Of a DNA stretch of 14,573 nt, positions 1-6,857 are shown piece after piece. Within the stretch, counting starts at the first letter, position 1. Every line of letters starts with the position of its first letter. Origin of the DNA: JBJXFY01 sp046155815 (GTDB taxonomy: Bacteria > Verrucomicrobiota > Verrucomicrobiia > Limisphaerales > CAIMTB01). The position numbers and the translations under genes were made by a program. The stretch covers positions 1 to 14,573 of the forward strand of contig JBJXFY010000012.1 of NCBI GenBank assembly GCA_046155815.1, written 5' to 3'. The notes under the pieces are model-generated. The model had not been told where the DNA came from. It saw only the letters and a list, made by a program, of their open reading frames with translations, and did not search any database.

Positions 1-867
1 GGCTACGTCGGCCGCGCGGCGGGCGGCCGGCTCGCCCGCGCCGGCCACGAGGTCGCCGGCGTTCAGCGCGGGCCGGACGACGGCTCCCTCGTCGCGGCGG
101 GCATCCGTCCGCTGATGGCCGACGTGACGCGTCCGGAGACGCTCGCCGCGCTGCCGGGCGGCTGGGACGCGGTGGTGAACTGCGTCTCCTCCGCGGGCGG
201 CGACGCGGCCACCTACCGGGCGCTGTACCTCGAAGGCACGCGCAACCTGCTGGCCTGGCTGCGCGCCGCGCCGCCGCGCCGCTTCGTGCATCTCGGCAGC
301 ACGAGCGTGTACGGCCAGACGGACGGCGGCTGGGTGGATGAAGGTTCCCCCACTGAACCCGCCGCGGAGACGGCGCGCGTGCTGGTGGCCACGGAAGAAA
401 TGCTGGGTGAAGCCTCGGCCGCGGGCTTTCCGGCCATTCGCCTGCGCGTCGCGGGCATCCACGGACCGGGGCGCGGGCACCTCCTGCAGAAGCTGCGGCG
501 CGGGGAGGCGCGGCTGGACGGGGACGGCTCGCGCTGGCTGAACCAGGTCCACCGCGACGACGTGTCGGGCGCGATCGTGGCCGCGGTGGACCACGGCGAA
601 CCGGGCCGGGTTTACAACGTGGCGGACAACGAGCCGGTGACACAGAGGGACCTCCTCGCGTGGCTGGCCGCGCAGCTGGGCCTGCCGATGCCGGGACCGG
701 CCGCACCGGGCGAGGCTTCCCCCCGCCGACGTGGCGCGACGAACAAGCGCGTCGCCAACCGCCGCCTCCGGACCGCGCTGGGATGGCGGCCGACGTACCC
801 CTCCTTCCGGGAGGGCTACGCGGCCGAGCTGACGCGCCTGCGGGGCGAAGCGGTCGCGGCGGACTGA
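1..867 (+). CDS. Atypical SDR / NAD-dependent epimerase-like protein (YeeZ/WcaG type), 5' partial
   Basis: The reading frame is open from base 1, so the gene starts upstream of the window. The first visible residues, GYVGRAAGGRLARAGHEVAG, are the end of a glycine-rich Rossmann dinucleotide-binding loop (usually GxxGxxG plus a 'GHxV' strand), so only about 5-10 residues should be missing. Further on come the extended-SDR strand motif STSVYGQ (about residue 100) and a substrate-domain stretch RLRVAGIHGPGRG. In place of the usual YxxxK catalytic pair the sequence reads RVLVATEEML, which has no tyrosine. This fits atypical SDRs such as E. coli YeeZ, where the classical active site is lost. The C-terminus (LGWRPTYPSFREGYAAEL) is typical of sugar-epimerase relatives. 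The substrate is unknown. An AIM24-like gene follows 47 nt downstream on the same strand. Family assignment is good; the specific activity cannot be told. Confidence 0.85.
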   Translation, partial: GYVGRAAGGRLARAGHEVAGVQRGPDDGSLVAAGIRPLMADVTRPETLAALPGGWDAVVNCVSSAGGDAATYRALYLEGTRNLLAWLRAAPPRRFVHLGSTSVYGQTDGGWVDEGSPTEPAAETARVLVATEEMLGEASAAGFPAIRLRVAGIHGPGRGHLLQKLRRGEARLDGDGSRWLNQVHRDDVSGAIVAAVDHGEPGRVYNVADNEPVTQRDLLAWLAAQLGLPMPGPAAPGEASPRRRGATNKRVANRRLRTALGWRPTYPSFREGYAAELTRLRGEAVAAD

Positions 868-914
868 GCCGAGGCAGTTGCATTCCGCCGCGGAACCGCC
901 ATTCATGCGGCGGC

Positions 915-1595
915 ATGGCAGACTTCCAGATCATCGAGCAGGAGGGCGTGCGCCTCGTGAAATGCACGCTTTTGCAGGAGACCGTCCGCACCGAGTCCGG
1001 CGCGCTGTACTACCTCCGCGGCCAGATCACGATGGAGTCCAAGGCGCCCTCAATGGGCGGCCTCTTCAAGGCGCTGGCTTCCGGCGAGACAATCTTCCGG
1101 CCGACTTTCACCGGCACCGGTGAACTTTTCCTGGAGCCATCGCTCGGCGGCTTTCACGTCATGGACTGCGGCGGGCGGACGTGGATCCTCGAGAGCGGGG
1201 CGTACTGGGCATCGGAGGCCAGCGTCACCGTGGACGTGCATCGGGAGAAAACGCTGACGGCGCTGAAGAGCGGCGAGGGCTTCATGGACTTCCAGACCAA
1301 GGTCGGCGGACGCGGCAAGGTGGTGCTCTGCTCCCAGGGACCGGTCGAGGCGTTGGAACTGAACAACGACCGGCTCGTGGTGGATGGCCGCTACGTGCTG
1401 GCACGCTCGGACAGCATCCGCTACTCGGCCGAGCGGGCCGCGAAGTCGCTGCTGGGTTCGCTGACCTCGGGCGAGGGCTTCGTGCGCATCTACGAAGGCA
1501 CGGGCGCGCTGCTCTTCGCTCCGATGCCCTACTGGCGGCAGCGGCTGTTCCAGGCCTTGGCGGCATCGGGGAGCAGGTCCGGCCCGGGCGAATAA
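915..1595 (+). CDS. AIM24 family protein
   Basis: This 226-residue protein starts at the ATG at 915. The frame is open far upstream, but that part is read out of frame through the preceding SDR gene, so it is not coding. The protein is rich in beta strands and glycine turns. It has repeated 'GEGF' turns (SGEGFMDFQTKVGGRGKV near residue 115 and SGEGFVRIYEGTGALLFAP near residue 190) and the strand ILESGAYWASEASVTVDV. These are the hallmarks of the AIM24/TerD-like beta-sandwich family (mitochondrial biogenesis AIM24 in yeast, uncharacterised in bacteria). There is no signal peptide or membrane segment, so it is probably cytoplasmic. It ends in a small-residue tail (AASGSRSGPGE). No clear Shine-Dalgarno sequence is seen. 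The family has no established biochemical role in bacteria, so none is proposed. Confidence 0.78.
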   Translation: MADFQIIEQEGVRLVKCTLLQETVRTESGALYYLRGQITMESKAPSMGGLFKALASGETIFRPTFTGTGELFLEPSLGGFHVMDCGGRTWILESGAYWASEASVTVDVHREKTLTALKSGEGFMDFQTKVGGRGKVVLCSQGPVEALELNNDRLVVDGRYVLARSDSIRYSAERAAKSLLGSLTSGEGFVRIYEGTGALLFAPMPYWRQRLFQALAASGSRSGPGE

Positions 1596-1624
1596 GTGGA
1601 GGCCCTAGCCGAGCCGGGCCGCCA

Positions 1625-1647
1625 CCGCGGCAGTCCGCGCTGCGCGG
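1625..1647. terminator. GC-rich hairpin between convergent genes (possible bidirectional terminator)
   Basis: In the 80-nt gap between the stop of the AIM24-like gene and the stop of the opposing hydroxylase gene, CCGC(G)GCAG can pair with CTGCGCGG around a 6-nt loop, leaving one bulged G. There is no T-tract on either side, so this is only a candidate for a termination or RNA-protecting hairpin, supported mainly by its position between convergent genes. Confidence 0.3.
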
Positions 1648-1675
1648 CCGCAGGCATCAGCCCGCCCCGCTGCGC

Positions 1676-2317
1676 TCACCGCCGCACGCCGGCGAGGATC
1701 TGCCAGACCAAGCGTGTACCGCTGGCGAACCAATTGCGGCGGCCGGGCAAAGGCTGCACGTCCGGCACCGCCGGCCCGCGGGCTTGGGCAAACTGCACCT
1801 TGGAGCGCAACAGGAGCGTGCCGAGGCAGAGGTCCGCGAGGGGCAGCACCACGTTGAAGTTCTTGTGCATGTAGCGGTGGTGCAGCAGGTGATGGCCGTT
1901 CAGGCGGAAAAAGATTCCCGAGCGCTCGAGATTCCGGCCGCGCGGCAGGTGCATGCACCAGTGCAGGTACTCGTAGGTGGCGTAGTAGCACGCGATCGCC
2001 ATCAGCGCGCCCCACAGCAGCGGCCAGCGTGAAGTCCACCACGCGGCCACCAGAAACGGCGCGCCACAGGCCGCGACGAGGACCGGACCGTTCCACCAGG
2101 CCATCGGGATGATGTCCTTCTTCTCGCCGGTCAGATCCTGGTACGTGTGGTCGGCGCGGAACTCGCGGTGATGCACGACGGCGTGGCTCTGGAACGGATA
2201 GCGGAAGAACGGCACTGGCTTGTGCATGACGAAGCGGTGCAGCGTCCACTCGAAGAACGACGCAAACACGACGCCCGACACGACGCCGACGGCAACCCAG
2301 AACAAGAACGCAGACAT
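1676..2317 (-). CDS. Fatty acid hydroxylase / sterol desaturase superfamily membrane protein
   Basis: This 213-residue integral membrane protein carries the histidine clusters that bind the two irons in the fatty acid hydroxylase/sterol desaturase superfamily. They are HRFVMH (27-32), HAVVHH (45-50) with a further His at 57, HWCMH (119-123), and HHLLHH (142-147) followed by H151. Hydrophobic helices lie at about 3-22, 78-92 and 100-117, as expected for a non-haem di-iron oxygenase acting on a lipid in the membrane. The small size resembles carotenoid/sphingolipid hydroxylase-like members rather than sterol desaturases proper. The substrate cannot be told. The ATG at 2317 is preferred; an in-frame TTG at 2350 would add only 11 unconvincing residues. 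It lies 97 nt downstream of the LeuC-type gene on the same strand, so co-transcription is possible though the functions are unrelated. Confidence 0.85.
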   Translation of the reverse strand: MSAFLFWVAVGVVSGVVFASFFEWTLHRFVMHKPVPFFRYPFQSHAVVHHREFRADHTYQDLTGEKKDIIPMAWWNGPVLVAACGAPFLVAAWWTSRWPLLWGALMAIACYYATYEYLHWCMHLPRGRNLERSGIFFRLNGHHLLHHRYMHKNFNVVLPLADLCLGTLLLRSKVQFAQARGPAVPDVQPLPGRRNWFASGTRLVWQILAGVRR

Positions 2318-2380
2318 GGGAACCGAGGGTGCCTCAAAACCGCGGTTCAACCAGTGGATTCTTCAACCCTCTTTTGCCGT

Positions 2381-2397
2381 CGGCGCGTTGTGCGCCG
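2381..2397. other. Short inverted repeat between the LeuC-type and hydroxylase genes
   Basis: CGGCGC and GCGCCG flank a 5-nt loop in the gap downstream of the LeuC-type stop codon. On the coding (minus) strand it is followed by A-rich rather than T-rich sequence, so it does not look like an intrinsic terminator. It could be a transcript-stabilising hairpin or chance in GC-rich DNA. Confidence 0.2.
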
Positions 2398-2414
2398 GCC
2401 GGTGCCCAAGCGCC

Positions 2415-3791
2415 CTAGTTCGCCAAGTACTCCCGGGGATCCACGATCCTGCCGGCGATGGCGCTGGCGGCGACGGTCGCCGGACTGGCGAGGAAGACCT
2501 GGCTTTCCTTGTCGCCCATGCGGCCGGGGAAGTTGCGGTTCGTGGCGCTGATGCACTTGAGGCCGGGCTGATTGATGCGGCCGAAGGTGTCCACCGGCCC
2601 GCCCAGGCAGGCGGCGCAACCGGCGTTCTCCGTCATGCGCACGCCGGCGTCCTCAAGGATCTGCCAGATCGTCCGGCCGCCCCAGCGCGTGGACTGGAGA
2701 TCGCGGACGATGTCCGGCGTGGCGGGCACGCCGAAAGTGTCAATGCTCACCCGCCGGCCGCGGAGCACGCGCGCGAACTCCACGAAGTCGCTCGTCTTCC
2801 CGCCCGTGCAGGAGCCGACGTAGGCCCGGTCCAGCTTTGTGTCGCCCATGTCCTTGGCCTTCTTCCGCTGGCCGGGGTCCGGGTGGCACGCGACGATGGG
2901 CTCCAGCTGGTCCAGCTCGACGACCAGCTCGTACACGAACTTCTGGTCCGCGTCCGCCTCGACCGGCTCGTAGGCGGTGCGTGTTCCGTTCAACTGTGTC
3001 CGGGAGTTCACGTACTCGGCGGTGCGGGCGTCAAAGGGGAAGATGCCGTTCTTCCCGCCGGCCTCGATGGCCATGTTCGCGATGGTCATGCGGTCGTCCA
3101 TCGAGAGCGTTTCCACGCCGGGCCCGTCGAACTGCATCGCGCGGTACGTGGCGCCGTCGAAGCCAATCTCGCCGATGACGTGCAGGATGATGTCCTTCGC
3201 CATGACGCCGGGCTGGAGCTTCCCTTCGAGGCGGAAATGCATCGTCTCCGGCACCTTCAGCAGCAGCTTGCCGGTGCCGAGCACAAAGCCGGCGTCGGTG
3301 TTGCCGATGCCGGTGGCGAACTCGTTGAACGCGCCGGCCATGCAGGTGTGCGAGTCCGTGCCGAAGAGCACCTCGCCCGGCCGGGTGTGGCCCTTGGCCG
3401 GCAGCGCGGTGTGGCAGACGCCGGCGTACTGCGAGCCGTACTGCCGCTTCAGGTTGCCCTTCGCGGCATCGAAGACCCAGTGGCCATCGGGATCGTCAAT
3501 GACGTCGTAGAAGTACGGCAGGCCCTGCTCGCGCGCGAAGTCGCGAAGGATGTCCACGTTGCGGTTCGACTTCGAGTCGGCGGTGAAGATGTAGTGGTCG
3601 GGGATGATGACCACCCGTTCGCGGTCCCAGACCTTCGCGGCCTTGCCGAACTCGCGCTTGAAGACGCCGATGGTGCCGGGGCCGCAGACGTCGTGGGTCA
3701 TGAGCACGTCGGCCTTCACCCAGACGTTTTCGCCGGCGGTAACGGCAGCCTTCCCGGAGGCGCGGGCGAGAAGCTTCTCTGTAAGCGTCAC
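2415..3791 (-). CDS. leuC: 3-isopropylmalate dehydratase / homoaconitase-type large subunit
   Basis: This 458-residue protein belongs to the aconitase superfamily of [4Fe-4S] hydro-lyases. The LeuC/homoaconitase large subunit isomerises 2-isopropylmalate to 3-isopropylmalate in leucine synthesis, or homocitrate to homoisocitrate, in the cytoplasm together with a small LeuD-type subunit. The three cluster-ligating cysteines are visible as C328 in GSCTGGKTSD and C392/C395 in GCAACLGG. The substrate-domain blocks THDVCGPGTI, CHTALPAKGHTRPGE and FGTDSHTCMAGAFNEFATG are all present. The start is a GTG giving MTLTEKLLARASG, the usual N-terminus of the family. The cluster motif reads GSCTGG, where classic LeuC has GSCTNGR, so substrate choice between isopropylmalate and a related acid is open. 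No small-subunit gene is in the window. The gene diverges from an ABC transporter gene across a 107-nt gap. Confidence 0.87.
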   Translation of the reverse strand: MTLTEKLLARASGKAAVTAGENVWVKADVLMTHDVCGPGTIGVFKREFGKAAKVWDRERVVIIPDHYIFTADSKSNRNVDILRDFAREQGLPYFYDVIDDPDGHWVFDAAKGNLKRQYGSQYAGVCHTALPAKGHTRPGEVLFGTDSHTCMAGAFNEFATGIGNTDAGFVLGTGKLLLKVPETMHFRLEGKLQPGVMAKDIILHVIGEIGFDGATYRAMQFDGPGVETLSMDDRMTIANMAIEAGGKNGIFPFDARTAEYVNSRTQLNGTRTAYEPVEADADQKFVYELVVELDQLEPIVACHPDPGQRKKAKDMGDTKLDRAYVGSCTGGKTSDFVEFARVLRGRRVSIDTFGVPATPDIVRDLQSTRWGGRTIWQILEDAGVRMTENAGCAACLGGPVDTFGRINQPGLKCISATNRNFPGRMGDKESQVFLASPATVAASAIAGRIVDPREYLAN

Positions 3792-3898
3792 AGGGGCAGT
3801 CTAGGGGGCGCGAGACGCGCGGCAACGCCGGGTTGGCCGCCCGGCTCCGGCCTGTTTCCGCCTCGGAACCCGGCCTTCGCCCCACTAGGTTCCCGCTT
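3792..3898. promoter_or_regulatory. Divergent intergenic region between the LeuC-type and transporter genes
   Basis: Both genes start from GTG codons facing away from this 107-nt gap, so promoters for both directions must lie here or inside the genes. The clearest structure is an inverted repeat at 3808-3820 (GCGCG-AGA-CGCGC), close to the LeuC-type start, which could be an operator or a chance palindrome in GC-rich sequence. No convincing -35/-10 pair was found by eye on either strand. Confidence 0.3.
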
Positions 3899-5209
3899 GT
3901 GCGGATCGCCCTGCTCCTGCTGCTAGTCGGCCTCCCCGCCCCGGCGGCGGAGCGGCTGGTCATCATCTCGCCGCATAACGAGGCCATCCGCGACGAGTTC
4001 GGTCGCGCCTTTTCGGCGTGGCACGCGGGCGAACACGGCGCGCCCGTCGAGGTGGACTGGCGGGTGGTGGGCGGCACCAGCGAGTCGCTCCGCTTCGTGC
4101 TTTCCGAGTTCGCCCGCAAGCCGGAAGGCATCGGCCTGGACATCTTCTTCGGCGGCGGACAGGAGCCTTACCTTGAGCTGGCCGCAAAGGGCCTCGCGCA
4201 GCCTCACCAGCTTCCGCCTGAAATCCTCGATGGCGTGCCCGCCGAGGTCGCCGGCATCGAGCTGCGCGCGGCGGACGGCGCGTGGTTCGGCTCCGCCATC
4301 TCAAGCTTCGGCATCCTCCAGAACCTCCGCGTGCAGCAGCTCGCGGGCCTCCCTTCCGTGACGCGGTGGGAAGACCTCGCCCGTCCCGAGCTGCTCGGCT
4401 GGGTCGGTGCCGGCGACCCGCGCAACAGCGGCACGATGAACGTCATGTTCGAGTCGTTCCTGCAGTTCTACGGCTGGGAGAAGGGCTGGCAGCTCCTCAC
4501 GCAGCTCGCGGGCAACACGCGGCGCTTCGATCGCGTCTCCGCCGTCACCGCGCGCGACGCCACGCTCGGGGAAAGCGCCTACGCGCTGGCCGTGGACTTC
4601 TACGCCTTCACCCAAGTCGCCGCCGCGGGCCGGACGAACATGAGCTTCATCCTCCCGGCCGACTTCGCCGCCATCAACCCCGACGGCATCGCCATCCTTC
4701 GCGGCGCGCCCCACGTCGCAGCCGCCGCGCGCTTCGTGGACTTTGTGATGTCGGACGATGGCCAGAAGCTGTGGTTCCTGCCGCGCGGGCATCCCGGCGG
4801 GCCGCAGCGCAGCTCCATCGAACGGATGCCCGTGCGGCCCGCCCTCTACGAGCGCTTCCGCGACGTGAGCAACGTGCAGTTCTCGCCCTTCGATCTGCCG
4901 GGCGGCTTCCGCTACGATGCGCGGCTCGGCGGGCGGCGGCGCGGCGTGGTCGCGGCCCTGGCGGGCGCGCTCTTCGTGGACCTGCACCCCAACCTGCAGA
5001 GGGCCTGGCGCGGCGTGATCGCCCGCGGCCTCGACGCCGGCGAACTCGCGGATTTCGGCCGCATGCCGCTCACCGAGGAGCAGGCCCTCGCCCTGTCCGG
5101 CGAGCCGTGGAAGCAGCCCGCCGAACGCAACGCCCGCCGCACCGAATGGCAGCGCTGGGGCCGCGCGAAGTACGCGCGGCTCACCGGTGGGGCGGCGGCC
5201 GCCCGCTGA
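3899..5209 (+). CDS. Exported ABC transporter substrate-binding protein, iron(III)/FbpA-like family
   Basis: The GTG at 3899 is chosen because it gives a compact signal peptide: MR, a leucine-rich core (IALLLLLVGL), then PAPAA, with cleavage likely before ERLVII. An in-frame TTG at 3833 would bury this signal behind 22 residues. There is no lipobox cysteine. The mature part resembles family 1/6 binding proteins of the ferric iron/AfuA type. It opens with a first strand LVIISPHNEAIRDEFGRAF, followed by DIFFGGGQEPY, the hinge-like DPRNSGTMNVMFESFL and the C-lobe strand DGIAILRGAPHVAAAARFVDFVMSDDGQ. The C-terminus is about 90 residues longer than usual (ending TEWQRWGRAKYARL) and has no membrane helix. 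Periplasmic delivery of Fe3+, another metal complex or a small organic ligand is likely; the ligand is not determinable. The ATPase gene follows 59 nt later, but no permease gene is adjacent. Confidence 0.85.
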   Translation: MRIALLLLLVGLPAPAAERLVIISPHNEAIRDEFGRAFSAWHAGEHGAPVEVDWRVVGGTSESLRFVLSEFARKPEGIGLDIFFGGGQEPYLELAAKGLAQPHQLPPEILDGVPAEVAGIELRAADGAWFGSAISSFGILQNLRVQQLAGLPSVTRWEDLARPELLGWVGAGDPRNSGTMNVMFESFLQFYGWEKGWQLLTQLAGNTRRFDRVSAVTARDATLGESAYALAVDFYAFTQVAAAGRTNMSFILPADFAAINPDGIAILRGAPHVAAAARFVDFVMSDDGQKLWFLPRGHPGGPQRSSIERMPVRPALYERFRDVSNVQFSPFDLPGGFRYDARLGGRRRGVVAALAGALFVDLHPNLQRAWRGVIARGLDAGELADFGRMPLTEEQALALSGEPWKQPAERNARRTEWQRWGRAKYARLTGGAAAAR

Positions 5210-5268
5210 GCCCGCCGCGCAACTCCCGCATTCCCCCCGCCGCGCGGATGCGCTTTGCTCCGCCGGCC

Positions 5269-6321
5269 ATGCGCGTCTCCATCCGCCGCGTCACCCACGG
5301 CTTCGGCGCCACGCCGGTGCTGCGCGACGTGTCACTCGACATCGCGGAGCGCGAACTGTTCTTCCTCCTCGGCCCCTCGGGCTGCGGCAAGACGACGCTC
5401 CTCCGCCTCATCGCCGGCTTCTACCAGGCCGACGCCGGCGAAATCTTCTTTGGCGAACGCCGCATGAACGGCGTCGAGCCGCACCTCCGCAACGCCGGCA
5501 TGGTCTTCCAGAACTACGCCCTCTGGCCGCACATGACCGTCGCCCAGAACGTCGGCTATGGCCTCGAGGTGCGGAAGGTGCCCAAGCCCGAGCGCCTCGC
5601 CCGTGTGCGCGAGGCCCTGGCGGTCGTCCAGATGGAACACCTCGCGGACCGCACGCCAAACCAGCTCTCCGGCGGCCAGCAGCAGCGCGTGGCCCTCGCC
5701 CGCGCCATCGTCATCCGGCCCGACGTGCTCCTCCTCGACGAGCCGCTTTCGAACCTCGACGCCAAGCTCCGCCTCGAGATGCGCGAGGAGATCCGCCGCG
5801 TCCATGCCCGCACGCAGATCACCACCATCTACGTCACCCACGACCAGGCCGAGGCGCTGTCGCTCGCGGACCGGCTGGCGGTGCTGCGCGACGGCGTGGT
5901 CGAGCAGGCCGGCCCGCCGCGCGAGGTGTACCGCCGGCCGGCCTCCGCGTTCGTGGCCGAATTCATCGGCGAAACCAACTGGCTCTCCGGCCGCGTCACC
6001 GCGTGCGACAGGATGAGTTGCTCGGTGGAAACGGCGGCCGGGAAGCTCACGGCCTCCGCCGCCGACGGTCTCCGGCCGGGCGACGCCGTCCGCGCCGGCT
6101 TCCGGCCCGAGGCGGTGCTGCCCGGTCCGGGCCCGGCCAACAACCTTGCCTCCACCGTCGAGCAGGCGACCTACCTTGGGGCCACGGAGCAGTACGTCCT
6201 CCGCCTGGCCGACGGCACGGCGATCAAGGCGGTGGAGCAGAACGCCGTGGCCCCGCGCGCCGCCGGCGAGCCCTTCCCGGCCCACGTCAGGCCGGAGAAC
6301 GTCTTCCTGCTGCGGGCGTGA
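5269..6321 (+). CDS. ABC transporter ATP-binding protein with C-terminal TOBE domain (FbpC/PotA type)
   Basis: This 350-residue cytoplasmic ATPase has every catalytic motif: Walker A GPSGCGKT (35-42), Q-loop FQNY with Q81, signature LSGGQQQR (133-140), Walker B VLLLDEP (153-159), D-loop SNLD (161-164) and switch H191 in YVTHDQAEALSLADR. The roughly 110 residues after FIGETNWLSG form a TOBE-type regulatory domain, as in importers for Fe3+, spermidine, sugars or molybdate, so it powers import. The ATG at 5269 places MRVSIRRVTHGFG correctly for the first strand. Another in-frame ATG at 5248 would add seven residues. It sits 59 nt after the binding-protein gene and is probably co-transcribed with it. 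Its last 35 nt overlap the 3' end of the convergent SRPBCC gene. Confidence 0.92.
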   Translation: MRVSIRRVTHGFGATPVLRDVSLDIAERELFFLLGPSGCGKTTLLRLIAGFYQADAGEIFFGERRMNGVEPHLRNAGMVFQNYALWPHMTVAQNVGYGLEVRKVPKPERLARVREALAVVQMEHLADRTPNQLSGGQQQRVALARAIVIRPDVLLLDEPLSNLDAKLRLEMREEIRRVHARTQITTIYVTHDQAEALSLADRLAVLRDGVVEQAGPPREVYRRPASAFVAEFIGETNWLSGRVTACDRMSCSVETAAGKLTASAADGLRPGDAVRAGFRPEAVLPGPGPANNLASTVEQATYLGATEQYVLRLADGTAIKAVEQNAVAPRAAGEPFPAHVRPENVFLLRA

Positions 6322-6799
6322 AGGCTCCCGGTTGGACGCCGGGCACCGTGCCGAACCGCTCCTTCAGCTTCACCGTGCGGTAGGCAAAGATCTTTTCCAC
6401 GTCGCCGCGAACGAAGAAGCGTTCGATCAACGGGCGCAGCGGGCCGCCGGGGGCGGCATAGCGGACCACGTCGCGGCAGAGAGTGCCGCCATCCCGCTCC
6501 TCGAAGATGTGCGTGTGATGCCAAAGCCGGTACGGCCCGCGGAGCTGGCGGTCCACAAAGCGGCGCGGTGGCTCCCAGGCCTCGATCTCCGTCCGCCAAC
6601 GCACCGGCAGGCCATGGATTTTCAGCCGGTAGTCCAGCAGCAGCCCCGCCCGCATGACGATGGGATCGGGCGTGAGGACTTGGAACTGGAGGAACGGCGG
6701 CGTAATGGCCTCGAGGTTGTGCGCGTCCGCAAAGAACGGGAACACCTCGCCCCGCGGGCGCGGCAGCCATAGCTCAGTCTCGAAACGGGCTTCCAGCAT
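6287..6799 (-). CDS. SRPBCC (START-like) ligand-binding domain protein
   Basis: This 170-residue soluble protein has the order expected of SRPBCC/polyketide cyclase-like ligand-binding proteins (COG4276 type). The first strand is FETELWLPRPRGEVFPFFADAHN, then LEAITPPFLQFQVL. Strands crossing the cavity follow (LLDYRLKIHGLPVRWRTEIEAWEPPRRFVDRQLRGPYRLWHH in part), then FEERDGGTLCRDVVRY and a long C-terminal helix (PLIERFFVRGDVEKIFAYR). The last 20 or so residues are low complexity. It probably binds a hydrophobic ligand; no catalytic residues can be assigned. It lies 58 nt downstream of the rlmI-type gene on the same strand and may be the last gene of that operon. Its 3' end overlaps the end of the ABC ATPase gene by 35 nt in convergent orientation. 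Confidence 0.78.
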   Translation of the reverse strand: MLEARFETELWLPRPRGEVFPFFADAHNLEAITPPFLQFQVLTPDPIVMRAGLLLDYRLKIHGLPVRWRTEIEAWEPPRRFVDRQLRGPYRLWHHTHIFEERDGGTLCRDVVRYAAPGGPLRPLIERFFVRGDVEKIFAYRTVKLKERFGTVPGVQPGAFTPAAGRRSPA

Positions 6800-6857
6800 C
6801 CCCGATGGATGGCGCGGTTTGCCGCGCAGGCAACCGGGCGCACCAAGGGCCGCGGCA

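Noticed and set aside
2220..3926. A 568-codon open frame on the + strand opposite the LeuC-type gene
   Set aside because: It is antisense to a gene with complete aconitase-family motifs. Its translation is a Val/Ala/Gly/His/Arg-rich shadow with no domain, as expected in GC-rich DNA.
4282..5268. Upstream extension of the ABC ATPase frame, which could look like a fused extra domain
   Set aside because: This part is a shifted frame of the binding-protein gene and reads as Arg/Ala-rich filler. The ATPase proper begins at 5248 or 5269.
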